A DNA stretch of 54,841 bases from Paracoccaceae bacterium (lineage in GTDB: Bacteria; Pseudomonadota; Alphaproteobacteria; Rhodobacterales; Rhodobacteraceae), in assembly GCA_020846995.1 (NCBI GenBank), contig JADLCV010000081.1, positions 1-54,841 of the forward strand, written 5' to 3'. Position numbers and translations under genes: made by a program. The notes below the pieces were generated by a model. The model was not told where the DNA came from, made no database searches, and worked only from the letters and a program-made list of their open reading frames with translations. Within the stretch, counting starts at the first letter, position 1; each line of letters begins with the position of its first letter. This document shows positions 1-8,756 of this stretch, piece after piece.

Positions 1-289
1 GGAAACGCAGGAGCCAGGGCGCGAGCGCGGGCAGGGCCGGGCCGCGGAGCGCGAGCGGCGAATCGCGGTCGAGGAGAAGCCGCGGCAGCCCGGCGAGGAC
101 CGCGGGCGTGCCGACGGGCAGCACGGCGTAGTCGGCGATGATGCCGGCGTTGCCGTAGGAGGCCCCCGATCCCGGCGGCGCGGGGTCGATCACCTCGACC
201 TCGCGGCCCTCAGCCGCAAGCCGGAGCGCGACCGTCAGGCCGATCGCCCCGGCCCCGATCACCACCACCTCGCTCGCCTTGCGCTCCAT
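1..289 (-). CDS. DadA-like FAD-dependent oxidoreductase, N-terminal part
   Basis: Only the first 96 codons are inside the window; the gene runs off the left edge. The ATG at 289-287 is followed by a dinucleotide-binding fold with VVIGAGAIG (residues about 8-16) and, some 20 residues on, an acidic residue in EVIDP. The next motif, SGASYGNAGII, is typical of D-amino acid dehydrogenase/DAO-family flavoproteins that oxidise secondary or primary amines. It is on the same strand as the alcohol and aldehyde dehydrogenases but separated from them by 342 bp, so membership in their operon is inferred. In a Puu-like pathway this would be the PuuB-type amine oxidase. D-amino acid or N-methyl amino acid dehydrogenase are equally possible. 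Confidence 0.75.
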   Translation of the reverse strand, partial: MERKASEVVVIGAGAIGLTVALRLAAEGREVEVIDPAPPGSGASYGNAGIIADYAVLPVGTPAVLAGLPRLLLDRDSPLALRGPALPALAPWLLRF

Positions 290-631
290 GCCCCGGCCCT
301 TCCCGTCGGCCCCCGGCCGCCCGACCTGCGCGGCCTTTCGCCCCCCCGCCGCGAGGGTCGCGCGCCCCCGCCCCCGGCACCGCGGCGGCCGCGCCCGGCG
401 GGCCTGACGCCGCACCTCGCCGCGCCTGCCCCCGCGGCCGCGCGGCCCCTGCCGGCGGCCGGCCCGCGTGCCGCCAGGGGCGCCCCCGGCCACCGCCCTT
501 TGCGTCCGCCGGCCCCCCCCCGGCGCGAGGGGCACGGGGTTCGAAACGGCGGCCCGGGCGGCGAGCGACGCGGCCCCCCTTGGGCTCGGGGGGGGCGTGC
601 GCGGCCCCGCCCGCCCTCTCCTGCCCCCGCC
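290..631. other. Intergenic gap, 342 bp, no gene seen
   Basis: Extremely GC-rich spacer between the iron alcohol dehydrogenase end and the DadA-like gene start. The only structure worth noting is an inverted repeat at 573-596 (GCCCCCC and GGGGGGC arms) just past the dehydrogenase stop codon, a possible weak terminator without a T run. Open frames here have no recognisable product and look like GC-driven shadows. Confidence 0.5.
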
Positions 632-1786
632 CTAGAGGCAGGCGGCGTAGAGCGCGCGCGTGTTCGCGGCCGTCATCGCGACCGGGTTGCCGCCGCAGGA
701 GGGATCCTCGAGCGCCATCGCCGTCAGTTCGTCGAGCCGCGACGCCTCCACCCCCATGGCGCCGAGGGTGGGCGGGATGCCGAGGAGGGCGTTGAGCGCC
801 ACCACGCGGGCGCGGAAGCCCGCAAATCCGCCGGCGATGCCGAGATAGGCGGCGGCGGCGGCGATCCTGCCCTCGATCGCGCCGCGGTTGAAGTCGAGCA
901 CCATCGGCATCACCACCGCGTTGGTGGTGCCGTGGTGGGTGTTGTAGACCGCGCCCACGGGATGGGAGAGGGAATGGATCGCCCCCAGCCCCTTCTGGAA
1001 GGCGACCGCGCCCATCGCCGCCGCACTCATCATGTGGGCGCGCGCCGCGAGATCGCCGGGCTCGGCGAAGGCCCGCGGCAGGTTCTCGAACACGAGCCGC
1101 ATGCCCTCGAGCGCGATCCCCTGGCTCATCGGGTGGTAGAAGGGCGAGCAGTAGGCCTCGAGGCAGTGGGCGAGCGCGTCCATGCCGGTGCCGGCGGTGA
1201 TCGCCTTCGGCATCCCGACCGTCAGCTCGGGGTCGCAGATCGTCACCTTCGGCATCAGCGCCGGATGGTAGATGATCTTCTTGCGGTGGGTGGCCGAGTT
1301 CGTCAGCACCCCGGCGCGCCCGACCTCCGAGCCCGTGCCGGCGGTCGTCGGCACCGCCACCACGGGGGCGATGGCGGCGGCGTCGGCCCGCCGCCACCAG
1401 TCGCCGACATCCTCGAGATCCCAGACCGGAAGGTCGGGCCGCTGACGGGCCATGAGCGCGATCATCTTGCCGAGGTCGAGTCCCGAGCCGCCGCCGAAGG
1501 CCACGATGCCGTCGTGACCGCCGGCGTGGAAGGCGGCGATGCCGGCAGCGAGGTTGGCCTCGGTCGGGTTGGGATCGACCTCGGCGAAGAGGGCCCGGCC
1601 GAGCCCGCCCGCGGCCAGGGTGTCGAGCGCCCGGGCGGCGATCGGAAGCGCCGCGAGCCCGCGGTCGGTGACGAGGAGCGGCCGCGCCATGCCGGCGGCG
1701 CGGACATGGGCGGCGAGCTCGGCGATGCGGCCGGGGCCGAACTTGATCGCCGTCGGATAGGCCCAGTTGGTGGTGGGGACAGTCAT
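632..1786 (-). CDS. Iron-containing (group III) alcohol dehydrogenase
   Basis: A 384-residue protein, normal length for the family, oxidising an alcohol to an aldehyde or the reverse with NAD(P). The coenzyme loop GGGSGLDLGK is at about 98-107 and the TTAGTGSE motif at about 147-154. The expected metal ligands are D203, H207, H271 and H285, with the family spacing (D-x3-H and H-x13-H). The start ATG (1786) overlaps the aldehyde dehydrogenase stop by 4 bp (ATGA), so the two are translationally coupled. Together they would convert an alcohol or amino-alcohol to an acid. Substrate cannot be read from sequence. Its stop TAG lies at 634-632. Confidence 0.9.
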   Translation of the reverse strand: MTVPTTNWAYPTAIKFGPGRIAELAAHVRAAGMARPLLVTDRGLAALPIAARALDTLAAGGLGRALFAEVDPNPTEANLAAGIAAFHAGGHDGIVAFGGGSGLDLGKMIALMARQRPDLPVWDLEDVGDWWRRADAAAIAPVVAVPTTAGTGSEVGRAGVLTNSATHRKKIIYHPALMPKVTICDPELTVGMPKAITAGTGMDALAHCLEAYCSPFYHPMSQGIALEGMRLVFENLPRAFAEPGDLAARAHMMSAAAMGAVAFQKGLGAIHSLSHPVGAVYNTHHGTTNAVVMPMVLDFNRGAIEGRIAAAAAYLGIAGGFAGFRARVVALNALLGIPPTLGAMGVEASRLDELTAMALEDPSCGGNPVAMTAANTRALYAACL

Positions 1787-3171
1787 GGCTTCACCTTGCG
1801 GAAGTGGTAGGAGCGCGGCCGCGTGACCGCCTGGTAGCCGAGCGCCGACAGCGCGCCGCCGCGGCCGGTATCCTTGCAGCCCGTCCAGCAGATCGCGGGG
1901 TCGAGGTAGTCGGCGCGGTTCATGAACACGGTCCCGGTCTCGATCCGCCGGGCGATCGCCCAGGCGCGGGTGTCGTCCGCCGTCCAGAGGCTCGCCGTCA
2001 GCCCATAGGGGCTGTCGTTCATCAGCCGGATGGCCACCTCGTCGCCGTCGACCGGCATGATGCCGACGACGGGGCCGAAGCTCTCCTCGGTCATCACCCG
2101 CATCGAGTGGTCGACGTCGACGAGGATCTGCGGGGCGAGGTAGGCGCCGCCGTCGTCCTCGGGGAAGCGGGCGGGGTCGATCAGTGCCCGCGCCCCCCGC
2201 GCCAGGGCCTCGGCCGTCTGCTCGCGCACGGTGCGGGCGAAACGGGGGCTCGCCATCGGCCCGAGGGTCGTCGCGGGATCGAAGGGATTGCCGAGCCGGA
2301 GCGCCCCGGCCCAGGCCACGGCACGCTCGACGAAGGCGCCATGGAGCGGGCGGGCGACATAGATGCGCTCGATCCCGCAGCAGCACTGGCCGGCGTTGTA
2401 CATGGCCCCGTCCATGAGCACGTCGACCGCCCAGTCGAGGTCGGCGTCCTCCATCACGTAGCCCGGATCCTTGCCGCCGAGCTCGAGTCCGAGGGCCGTG
2501 AAGGTGCCTGCCGCCGCCCGCTCGATCGCCTTGCCGCCGGCGACCGAGCCCGTGAAGTTGACAAAGCCGAAGGCGCGGGCGGCGATCAGCGCCTCGGTCG
2601 TCGCGTGGTCGAGGACGAGGTTCTGGAAGAGGTCGGCCGGGACGCCGCCCGCCGCCATCGCCTCGGCCAGCCGCTCGCCGACGAGGAGGGTCTGGCTCGC
2701 GCATTTGAGGATGACAGCGTTGCCCGCGATCAGCGCCGGCAGGATGGTGTTGACGGCGGTGAGGTAGGGGTAGTTCCAGGGGGCGATGACGAAGACGACG
2801 CCGACCGGCGCGCGCTCGATGCGGCGGGTGAAGCGCGGGCTCTCCTCGGCGATCACCGGCGCCAGCGCCCCGGCGGCGATCCCCGCCATGTAGGCAGAGC
2901 GCTCGTTGACGCCGCCGAACTCGCCCCCGTAGCGGGTGGGCCGGCCCATCTGCCAGGCCAGGTCCTCGACGACACGATCCTTCATCGCGTTGAGCGCGGC
3001 GATGCCCGCCTGCACCCGGGCGATGCGGTCGGCGAGCGGCAGGGCCGCCCAGGCGGGCTGGGCGGCCCGCGCCCGCGCCACCCGGGCGTGGGCCTCGGCC
3101 GCGGCAAGGGCCGGCCGTTCGGCATAGACGCGCCCGTCCACGGGCGAGATGCATCGGATCATTGTCGCCAT
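1783..3171 (-). CDS. NAD(P)-dependent aldehyde dehydrogenase
   Basis: Aldehyde dehydrogenase superfamily enzyme of about 462 residues. Visible landmarks are APWNYPY (the conserved Asn), LELGGKDP (general-base Glu), GQCCCGIERIYV (catalytic Cys within a run of three cysteines) and EESFGPVVG. In-frame start codons extend to 3222. The ATG at 3171 is preferred because GAGGAG lies about 6 nt upstream, and an ATG at 3162 is a further option. It overlaps the alcohol dehydrogenase downstream by 4 bp. With the PuuA-like ligase upstream it could be a PuuC-type gamma-glutamyl-aminoaldehyde dehydrogenase (inference); succinate-semialdehyde or betaine-aldehyde type activity cannot be excluded. Confidence 0.9.
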   Translation of the reverse strand: MATMIRCISPVDGRVYAERPALAAAEAHARVARARAAQPAWAALPLADRIARVQAGIAALNAMKDRVVEDLAWQMGRPTRYGGEFGGVNERSAYMAGIAAGALAPVIAEESPRFTRRIERAPVGVVFVIAPWNYPYLTAVNTILPALIAGNAVILKCASQTLLVGERLAEAMAAGGVPADLFQNLVLDHATTEALIAARAFGFVNFTGSVAGGKAIERAAAGTFTALGLELGGKDPGYVMEDADLDWAVDVLMDGAMYNAGQCCCGIERIYVARPLHGAFVERAVAWAGALRLGNPFDPATTLGPMASPRFARTVREQTAEALARGARALIDPARFPEDDGGAYLAPQILVDVDHSMRVMTEESFGPVVGIMPVDGDEVAIRLMNDSPYGLTASLWTADDTRAWAIARRIETGTVFMNRADYLDPAICWTGCKDTGRGGALSALGYQAVTRPRSYHFRKVKP

Positions 3172-3571
3172 CACCATCTCCTCAAGCGGCCGGCGCCAGG
3201 CCATGGCCCGGTTCGGCATCATCCCGGACGGGGCGGTCGCCCGTCACCCGCCGGCAGCCCTCGTCGCGCGCCCTCGCCACGGGGATGCGGTCGCCGGCGG
3301 CGCGCCGGGCGGGGCCCGGGGCGGCCCTTCCGGTGCGGCCGGTCCCCGGGGCGCGATGGTCGCGCGCCGGGGCCGGCAAGGGTCCTCCGACCGCCGGCCC
3401 GATCCGCGCCAAAGCCATGGGAACCGGGGGACGCCCGTGGTCGGGAAGGACGTTCCCGGGCGGCGCGCCCTGCGGGTCGGGGCGGCGGGCGGAGTGCGGC
3501 ATCGGTTCCTCCGGGTGGCGCCCGAAGCGAGGGCGGGGTGAGTGGGCCCGTGCGTGTCAGCCGTGCCGCGA
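3172..3571. other. Intergenic gap, 400 bp, between ligase and aldehyde dehydrogenase
   Basis: No convincing gene. A 106-codon frame on the minus strand (3182-3502) is proline/arginine-rich without a family signature and is judged spurious. A short inverted repeat, CGGGAA-N5-TTCCCG, sits at 3442-3458 and could be a hairpin or a protein site. The size of the gap suggests either a separate promoter for the dehydrogenase pair or an mRNA processing region. No clear -35/-10 pair was seen. Confidence 0.45.
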
Positions 3572-4939
3572 TCACCCCCGCTCGAAGCCCCGGCGCACTT
3601 CCCAGTCGGTGACGACGCGGTTCTGCTCCTCGATCTCCCACTGGGCGGCGCGGTGGTAGTGGTCGACGACCTCCTCGCCGAAGGCCTCGGCGAGCATGGC
3701 CGAGGACCTCGCGGCGGCGGCGGCGGCGCCGAGCGTGCGCGGGATGTGGCGCTGGCCGGCGGCGCGGTAGAGGTCGCCCCCGACCGGCGGCTCGAGCTCG
3801 AGGCGGCGGGCGATGCCGTCGAGGCCGGCGGCAAGCTGGGCGGCCATGGCCAGATAGGGGTTCACGTCGGCGCCGGGGATGCGGCACTCGATGCGCACGC
3901 CCCTGGTGGCCTCGCCGACGAGGCGGAAGCCCGCGGTGCGGTTGTCGAGGCTCCAGCCCGCCGTCGTGGGGGCGAACATGCCGACGACAAAGCGCTTGTA
4001 GGAGTTGACGTAGGGGGCAAGGAAGAGCGTCGTCGCCTCGGCATGGGCGAGCAGCCCGGCGACGTAGTGGCGCATCAGGGCCGACATCGTGTGCGGGGCG
4101 GCGGGGTCGTGGAAGGCGGGGCTGCCGTCGGCGCGGGCGAGCGACTGGTGGATGTGGCAGGACGACCCGGTGCGGTCGTGGTGATACTTGGCCATGAAGG
4201 TCGCGGCATGGCCGTGGGCGTGGGCGATCTCCTTGACCGCGTTCTTGACGATCGCGTGGGTGTCGGCGGCCTCGAGCGCCGGGCCGTAGCGGACGTTGAT
4301 CTCCTCCTGCCCGGCCTCGGCCTCGCCCTTGCTGTTCTCGACCGTCACCCCGGCGCCGTGGAGGCCGTTGCGGATCGCCCGCATGACCCCTTCCTCCTTG
4401 GTCGTGCCGAAGACGGAATAGTCGATGTTGTAGCGCGAGAGCGGGAGCAGGTTCTGGTAGTTGCCGTCGCGCAGCGCGTCGTAGCCGGGCTCGAAGAGGA
4501 AGAACTCGAGTTCGGAGGCCATCATCGGGTGGAGGCCGAGGGCGGCGGCGCGGCCGATCTGGCGCCGGAGGATCGCCCGCGGCGAATGGGCGATCTCGCC
4601 CGCGCCCCGGTGGTCGAGCACGTCGCAGAGGACGAGCGCCGTCGCCGGCAGCCAGGGGATGCGGCGGAGCGTCGCGAGGTCGGGCTTCAGCATGTAGTCG
4701 CCGTAGCCCTTCTCCCACCCCGTGACCTTGTAGCCGGGCACCGTCGTCATCTCGAGGTCGGTCGCCAGGAGGTAGTTGCAGCAATGGGTCTCGTGCCAGC
4801 CGCCGTCGACGAAATGGCGGGCATGGAAGCGCTTGCCCTGGAGCCTGCCCTGCATGTCGACCATCGCCGCGACGACGGTGTCGATCTCGCCCCGGTCGAC
4901 CGCCTCGCGCAGCGCCTCGAGGCTCAGGTTCCCCGCCAT
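3572..4939 (-). CDS. Glutamine synthetase family ligase, PuuA/gamma-glutamylamine synthetase-like
   Basis: A 455-residue glutamine-synthetase fold protein, the length of PuuA-type gamma-glutamylputrescine synthetases. Family motifs are SELEFFLFE (metal-binding Glu), TGSSCHIHQS (ATP/glutamate region), NSYKRF, and NRTAGFRL with EATRGVRIECR (substrate Arg region). PuuA-type enzymes join glutamate to a primary amine using ATP. The context, with aldehyde and alcohol dehydrogenases, a DAO-type oxidase and an amidohydrolase but no nitrogen-assimilation genes, favours amine gamma-glutamylation over glutamine supply. The start ATG at 4939 is preceded by GGAGGAAGGG. The amine could be a polyamine, ethanolamine or another amino alcohol; this is inferred. 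Confidence 0.88.
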   Translation of the reverse strand: MAGNLSLEALREAVDRGEIDTVVAAMVDMQGRLQGKRFHARHFVDGGWHETHCCNYLLATDLEMTTVPGYKVTGWEKGYGDYMLKPDLATLRRIPWLPATALVLCDVLDHRGAGEIAHSPRAILRRQIGRAAALGLHPMMASELEFFLFEPGYDALRDGNYQNLLPLSRYNIDYSVFGTTKEEGVMRAIRNGLHGAGVTVENSKGEAEAGQEEINVRYGPALEAADTHAIVKNAVKEIAHAHGHAATFMAKYHHDRTGSSCHIHQSLARADGSPAFHDPAAPHTMSALMRHYVAGLLAHAEATTLFLAPYVNSYKRFVVGMFAPTTAGWSLDNRTAGFRLVGEATRGVRIECRIPGADVNPYLAMAAQLAAGLDGIARRLELEPPVGGDLYRAAGQRHIPRTLGAAAAAARSSAMLAEAFGEEVVDHYHRAAQWEIEEQNRVVTDWEVRRGFERG

Positions 4940-5016
4940 CCCTTCCTCCCTCTCCCCCCTTCACCGGGCGGGCCCGGCGCGATCCGCGCCGGGCCCCCCG
5001 CCGCCCTCCGCCGGCC

Positions 5017-6054
5017 TCAGCCGTAGCGGTAGGGCGGGCCGGCCTTCGCCATGACCTCGTTGTAGTGCTTGAAGATCGCCACCACCTTGGCCTTGGTCTC
5101 GCTCTCGGCGGCGATCTCCTCCCAGAAGGCGTGCGCCGCGGTCTCGACCTGGGCCCATTCGGCATCCGGGATCGAGGTCAGCTTGAGCTTCGGTCCGTTG
5201 ACGCGGAGGTCGGCCTCGCCCCCCCAGTACCAGTGCTGGCGGTAGTAGTGGCTCTGCTCGAAGCAGACCTTCATCAGCTCCTTGAGGTCCTCGGGCAGCT
5301 CGTTCCAGCGGTCCATGTTGGCGAAGAAGTGGCCGATCCAGGCCCCCGAGATGGGGTTGGTCAGGTAGTAGTTGGTGACGTTCGCCCAGCCCACCGTGTA
5401 GTCCTCGGTGATGCCCGACCAGGCGACGCCGTCAAGCTCGCCGGTCTGGACGGCGACCTCGATGTCCTCCCACGGCAGCGTCACCGGCACGACCCCGAAC
5501 TGGGCGAGGAAGCGGCCGGCGGTGGGGAAGGTGAAGACGCGCTTGCCGTTCAGGTCGGCAAGCGAGTGGACGGGATCCTTGGTGGCGAAGTTGCAGGGAT
5601 CCCACGACCCCGCCGAGACGTGCTGGACGCCGACCTTGGCGTATTCCTCCTTCCAGATCGCGTCGAGCCCGTACTTGTTGAACAGCACCGGCACGTCGAG
5701 CGAGTAGCGGAGCGCGAGCGGGAAGTAGCCGCCGAACACCGTCACCTCGGTCGGGCCGGCCATCGAGTCGTCGTCGGACTGGACGGCGTCGATGGTGCCG
5801 CGCTGGAGCGCCTGGAAAAGCTCGCCCGTCGGCACCAGCTGGTCGGAGGTGTAGAGCTCGAGCTGCATCCGCCCGGCGGCGATCTTGTTGAAGCTGTCGA
5901 CGGCGGACTTGGTCACATGCTCGGCCAGGGCCGGGCCGGCGTAGGTCTGCAGCCGCCAGCGGATCGCCTGCTGGCCGAGGACGGCCGGCGCGGCGAGCGT
6001 GGTCGCCGCGGCGCCGAGTGCGCCGGTGGCGAGAAACTTCCGTCTCGTTGTCAT
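5017..6054 (-). CDS. dctP: TRAP transporter substrate-binding protein, DctP family
   Basis: A periplasmic solute receptor of about 345 residues. It begins with TTRRKFLATGALGAAA, a twin-arginine-like export signal ending near AVLGQQ. The body has the DctP-family layout with WEDIEVAVQTGELDG and an aromatic-rich ligand region. A GTG at 6063 is in frame, but the ATG at 6054 is used here because GAGGAGG lies about 8 nt upstream of it. It follows the membrane subunits by 43 bp and precedes the ligase gene by 77 bp. TRAP systems usually take up carboxylates with sodium. If the operon handles an amine, the ligand may be an acylated amine, amino acid or zwitterion (inference). Confidence 0.92.
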   Translation of the reverse strand: MTTRRKFLATGALGAAATTLAAPAVLGQQAIRWRLQTYAGPALAEHVTKSAVDSFNKIAAGRMQLELYTSDQLVPTGELFQALQRGTIDAVQSDDDSMAGPTEVTVFGGYFPLALRYSLDVPVLFNKYGLDAIWKEEYAKVGVQHVSAGSWDPCNFATKDPVHSLADLNGKRVFTFPTAGRFLAQFGVVPVTLPWEDIEVAVQTGELDGVAWSGITEDYTVGWANVTNYYLTNPISGAWIGHFFANMDRWNELPEDLKELMKVCFEQSHYYRQHWYWGGEADLRVNGPKLKLTSIPDAEWAQVETAAHAFWEEIAAESETKAKVVAIFKHYNEVMAKAGPPYRYG

Positions 6055-6097
6055 CGGTCTCACCTCCTCAGGTTGACGCCCGCGGGACGGGCGGGAA

Positions 6098-7426
6098 TCA
6101 CGGCCCCAGAAGCACCCCGGGCAGCCAGAGGGCGATCTGGGGAAAGGCCATCAGCACGATCAGCGCGAGGATCATGACCCCGACGAAGGGAAAGATCGAC
6201 AGGTAGATGTCGCGCAGGCTGACCTCGGGCGGCGCCATCGCCCGCATCAGGAACAGGTTGTAGCCGAAGGGGGGGGTCATGTAGGCGATCTGGCACGAGA
6301 TCGTGTAGAGGACGCCATACCAGACGAGATCGAAGCCGAGGGCGCCGACGAGGGGAACGTAGAGGGGGGCGACGATGACGAGCATCGCCGTGTCGTCGAG
6401 GAAGGTGCCCATGACGAGGTAGGAGAGCTGCATGACGATCAGCACCCCCCAGGGCGACAGCCCGACGTCCTCGAGAAACAGCCGCCGCAGCACGTCGACC
6501 GCCCGCAGCCCGTCGAAGACCGCCCCGAAGGCGAGGGCCGCGAGGATGATCCACATGAACATGCAGGAGACAAGCAGGGTCTGGCGGGTCGAGGTCTCGA
6601 AGATCTGCCAGGTCAGGCGGCGCTTGACGATGGCGGCGATCAGCGCCGCCATGGCTCCGACGACCGAGCTTTCGACGAGGCGGACGTAACCGGCGACGAA
6701 GGGCCCCATCATCACCGCGAAGATGATGAAGGGCAGGATGCCGGCACGGAGGAGACGGAACTTCTCGGCCCGCGGGATCAGCGCCCGCTCCTCGGGCGCG
6801 AGGACCGGGCCGAGGGCCGGGTTCAGCCGGCAGCGGATCCAGATGTAGGCGATGAACATGCCCGCCATCATCAGCCCCGGCATGATGCCGGCGATCCAGA
6901 GGTTGGTGATCGGCTGGCGGGCGATCATGGCGTAGAGGACGAGCACGACCGAGGGCGGGATGAGGATGCCGAGCGACGAGCCGGCCTGGATGACTCCCGT
7001 CACCATCTGCTTGTCGTAGTTGCGTCGCAGGAGTTCGGGCAGGGCGATGGTGGCGCCGATCGCCATGCCCGCGACCGAGAGCCCGTTCATGGCCGAGATC
7101 ACGACCATGAGGAGGATGGTGCCGATCGCGAGCCCGCCCGGGACGGGGCCGAACCAGACGTGGAACATCTTGTAGAGGTCTTCGGCGAGCCGGCTCTCCG
7201 ACAGGATGTAGCCCATGAAGATGAACATCGGCAGCGTCAGGAGCGGAAACCAGCTCATGAGCTTCATCGATTGGGCGAAGGCGAGGTCGTAGCCGCCCTT
7301 CTCGCCCCAGAGCAGGAGCGCCGCCATGACGGCGACGAAGCCGATGACCCCGAACATCCGCTGCCCGGTGAGCAGCAGCAGGAGCATCGAGGAGAACATC
7401 GTCGCCGCGATCAGGTCGTAGGACAT
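6098..7426 (-). CDS. dctM: TRAP transporter large permease, DctM family
   Basis: A 442-residue hydrophobic protein with the multi-helix architecture of DctM subunits. Features include the GYILSES stretch, a long central run with GSSLGILIPPSV (a hallmark of the family), and a second half containing MGTFLDDTAMLVI and TPPFGYNLFLMR. The frame stays open further upstream, but the ATG at 7426 shares its A with the DctQ stop codon (TGATG), so this is the coupled start. It forms the sodium-driven translocation channel in the inner membrane with DctQ and receives ligand from DctP. Confidence 0.94.
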   Translation of the reverse strand: MSYDLIAATMFSSMLLLLLTGQRMFGVIGFVAVMAALLLWGEKGGYDLAFAQSMKLMSWFPLLTLPMFIFMGYILSESRLAEDLYKMFHVWFGPVPGGLAIGTILLMVVISAMNGLSVAGMAIGATIALPELLRRNYDKQMVTGVIQAGSSLGILIPPSVVLVLYAMIARQPITNLWIAGIMPGLMMAGMFIAYIWIRCRLNPALGPVLAPEERALIPRAEKFRLLRAGILPFIIFAVMMGPFVAGYVRLVESSVVGAMAALIAAIVKRRLTWQIFETSTRQTLLVSCMFMWIILAALAFGAVFDGLRAVDVLRRLFLEDVGLSPWGVLIVMQLSYLVMGTFLDDTAMLVIVAPLYVPLVGALGFDLVWYGVLYTISCQIAYMTPPFGYNLFLMRAMAPPEVSLRDIYLSIFPFVGVMILALIVLMAFPQIALWLPGVLLGP

Positions 7427-7968
7427 CAGAGCTCCCGCCTGAGGGCGCGCGCGAGGTCGCGCAGGAAGATCGACGTGCACTGCAGGATCATCAGCACGAT
7501 GCCGGTGACCATGACGACCTTGATCGGGGCCATGTAGGGCCGCCACAGCCCCCGCCGCCGCTCGGCGTATTCGAAGGCGTAGGCGGTGCTCTCGATGCCG
7601 CCCCAGAGGAGGACCCCGAGGTAGACGAAGAGGATCAGGATGGTGACGCAGTCGACGATGGCCCGCGTCCGGTCCGACCAGCTGCCGTAGAGGAGATCCA
7701 TGCGGACGGCCGAATCCTCCTGGAGCGCGTAGGCGCCGCCGAGGAGGAAATAGCCCATCATCAGGAACTGGCCCATCTCGTCGGTCCAGATCTGGGGGGT
7801 CATGACGGCCCGCGCGAGCGCGCCCCAGAGCATCACCCCCATGAGTGCGAAGAGCGAGAACATCGCCAGCCGGCCGACGGCGGCGTTGGTGCGGTTGATG
7901 AAGCGCACGTAGGCGCCAACCCAGGCGGGCATCCGCCCCCGGCTCCGCGCCGCCGCCGCCGCGCTCAC
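7426..7968 (-). CDS. dctQ: TRAP transporter small permease, DctQ family
   Basis: A 180-residue membrane protein with four predicted hydrophobic helices (about residues 35-55, 68-85, 105-125 and 150-170) and the DEMGQFLMM motif after the second helix, as in DctQ proteins. The start is GTG at 7968, overlapping the upstream amidohydrolase stop by 4 bp (GTGA), with GGAG about 7 nt upstream. An internal ATG at residue 13 is the alternative. It is the structural partner of DctM. Confidence 0.9.
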   Translation of the reverse strand: MSAAAAARSRGRMPAWVGAYVRFINRTNAAVGRLAMFSLFALMGVMLWGALARAVMTPQIWTDEMGQFLMMGYFLLGGAYALQEDSAVRMDLLYGSWSDRTRAIVDCVTILILFVYLGVLLWGGIESTAYAFEYAERRRGLWRPYMAPIKVVMVTGIVLMILQCTSIFLRDLARALRREL

Positions 7969-8756
7969 GACACCGCTCCGGCGGCGATGGCGGCCGGCTC
8001 CACGCTCTCGAGGGCGGCGGCGAGGATGGGGGCGAGCGTCGCCGCCATCGCCGCCTGCGCCGCCGGCGTCGCGAGAAGCGAGTTCGCGACCTCGATCATG
8101 ACGTTGGGGATGCCGTAGGGAACGGCCTGGAGGCGCAGCGTGTGGGTGACCCCGTCGGCGGCCGAATAGGGGGCGTTGAGGGCCGAGACGAGGGGCGTGC
8201 GCGCGGCCGCGAGCGCCGCCGCCGCGCGGGCGAGGGCGGGGTCGGCATCGTGGATGAGGCCGAGCTCGACCCGCCGCGGGGTTCCGAACCAGACCGGGGT
8301 GAAGCTGTGCACCGTGACCAGCGCCGGCCGCCGGCCCTCGGCGATGCGACCGACGATCTCGCGCCGGAGCGCCTCCTGGAAGGGCAGGTAGACGGCGCGC
8401 GCCCGCGCCGCCCGCGCCGCCGGGGCGAGCCCCTCGTTGCCGGGGATGCGGTAGTGCTCGCTCGCCACCGCCATCGCCCCGGCGGCGTCGGGGGGGCGGT
8501 TGCAGTCGTAGACGAGGCGCGAGACGCGGGCGGCGACGAGGACGCCGTCGAGGGCGGCGGCGAGCCCGCGGGCGAGCGGGAGCGCGCCCGGATCCCAGGC
8601 GATGTGGGCGGCGCGCTCGGCCTCGCCGAGGCCGAGGCTGCCGACGGCCTCGGGAAAGAGGTTCGAGGCATGTTCGCAGGCGACGACCCAGCGGCCGCGG
8701 GCGGCCCGACGCTCGACGAGCGCCGGGAAGGGGGCGAGGCTCTGGGTGGCGGCCAT
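7965..8756 (-). CDS. N-formylglutamate amidohydrolase family hydrolase
   Basis: A 263-residue member of the N-formylglutamate amidohydrolase (HutG-like) family, showing VACEHASNLFP near the N terminus, AWDPGA, a YDCNRPPDA stretch and VTVHSFTPVW. These contain His, Glu and Arg residues expected for zinc and carboxylate binding. It is the first gene of the minus-strand run, divergent from the RpiR regulator, and overlaps dctQ. No histidine-degradation genes are near, so formylglutamate is an unlikely physiological substrate. A role in removing a glutamyl or acyl group from an intermediate made by the neighbouring PuuA-like ligase is an attractive inference. Confidence 0.88.
   Translation of the reverse strand: MAATQSLAPFPALVERRAARGRWVVACEHASNLFPEAVGSLGLGEAERAAHIAWDPGALPLARGLAAALDGVLVAARVSRLVYDCNRPPDAAGAMAVASEHYRIPGNEGLAPAARAARARAVYLPFQEALRREIVGRIAEGRRPALVTVHSFTPVWFGTPRRVELGLIHDADPALARAAAALAAARTPLVSALNAPYSAADGVTHTLRLQAVPYGIPNVMIEVANSLLATPAAQAAMAATLAPILAAALESVEPAAIAAGAVS

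Noticed and set aside
500-1810. 436-codon plus-strand frame opposite the iron alcohol dehydrogenase
   Set aside because: It is antisense to a gene with intact catalytic residues, is Arg/Gly/His-rich and has no family signature. Many similar long antisense frames across the window arise from the high GC content.
3182-3502. 106-codon minus-strand frame in the 400-bp gap
   Set aside because: Composition matches random GC-rich translation; no family match and no convincing start signal.
7965-8756. Assignment as HutG of histidine degradation
   Set aside because: No hut genes are near and the operon context is amine metabolism, so only the family name is used.
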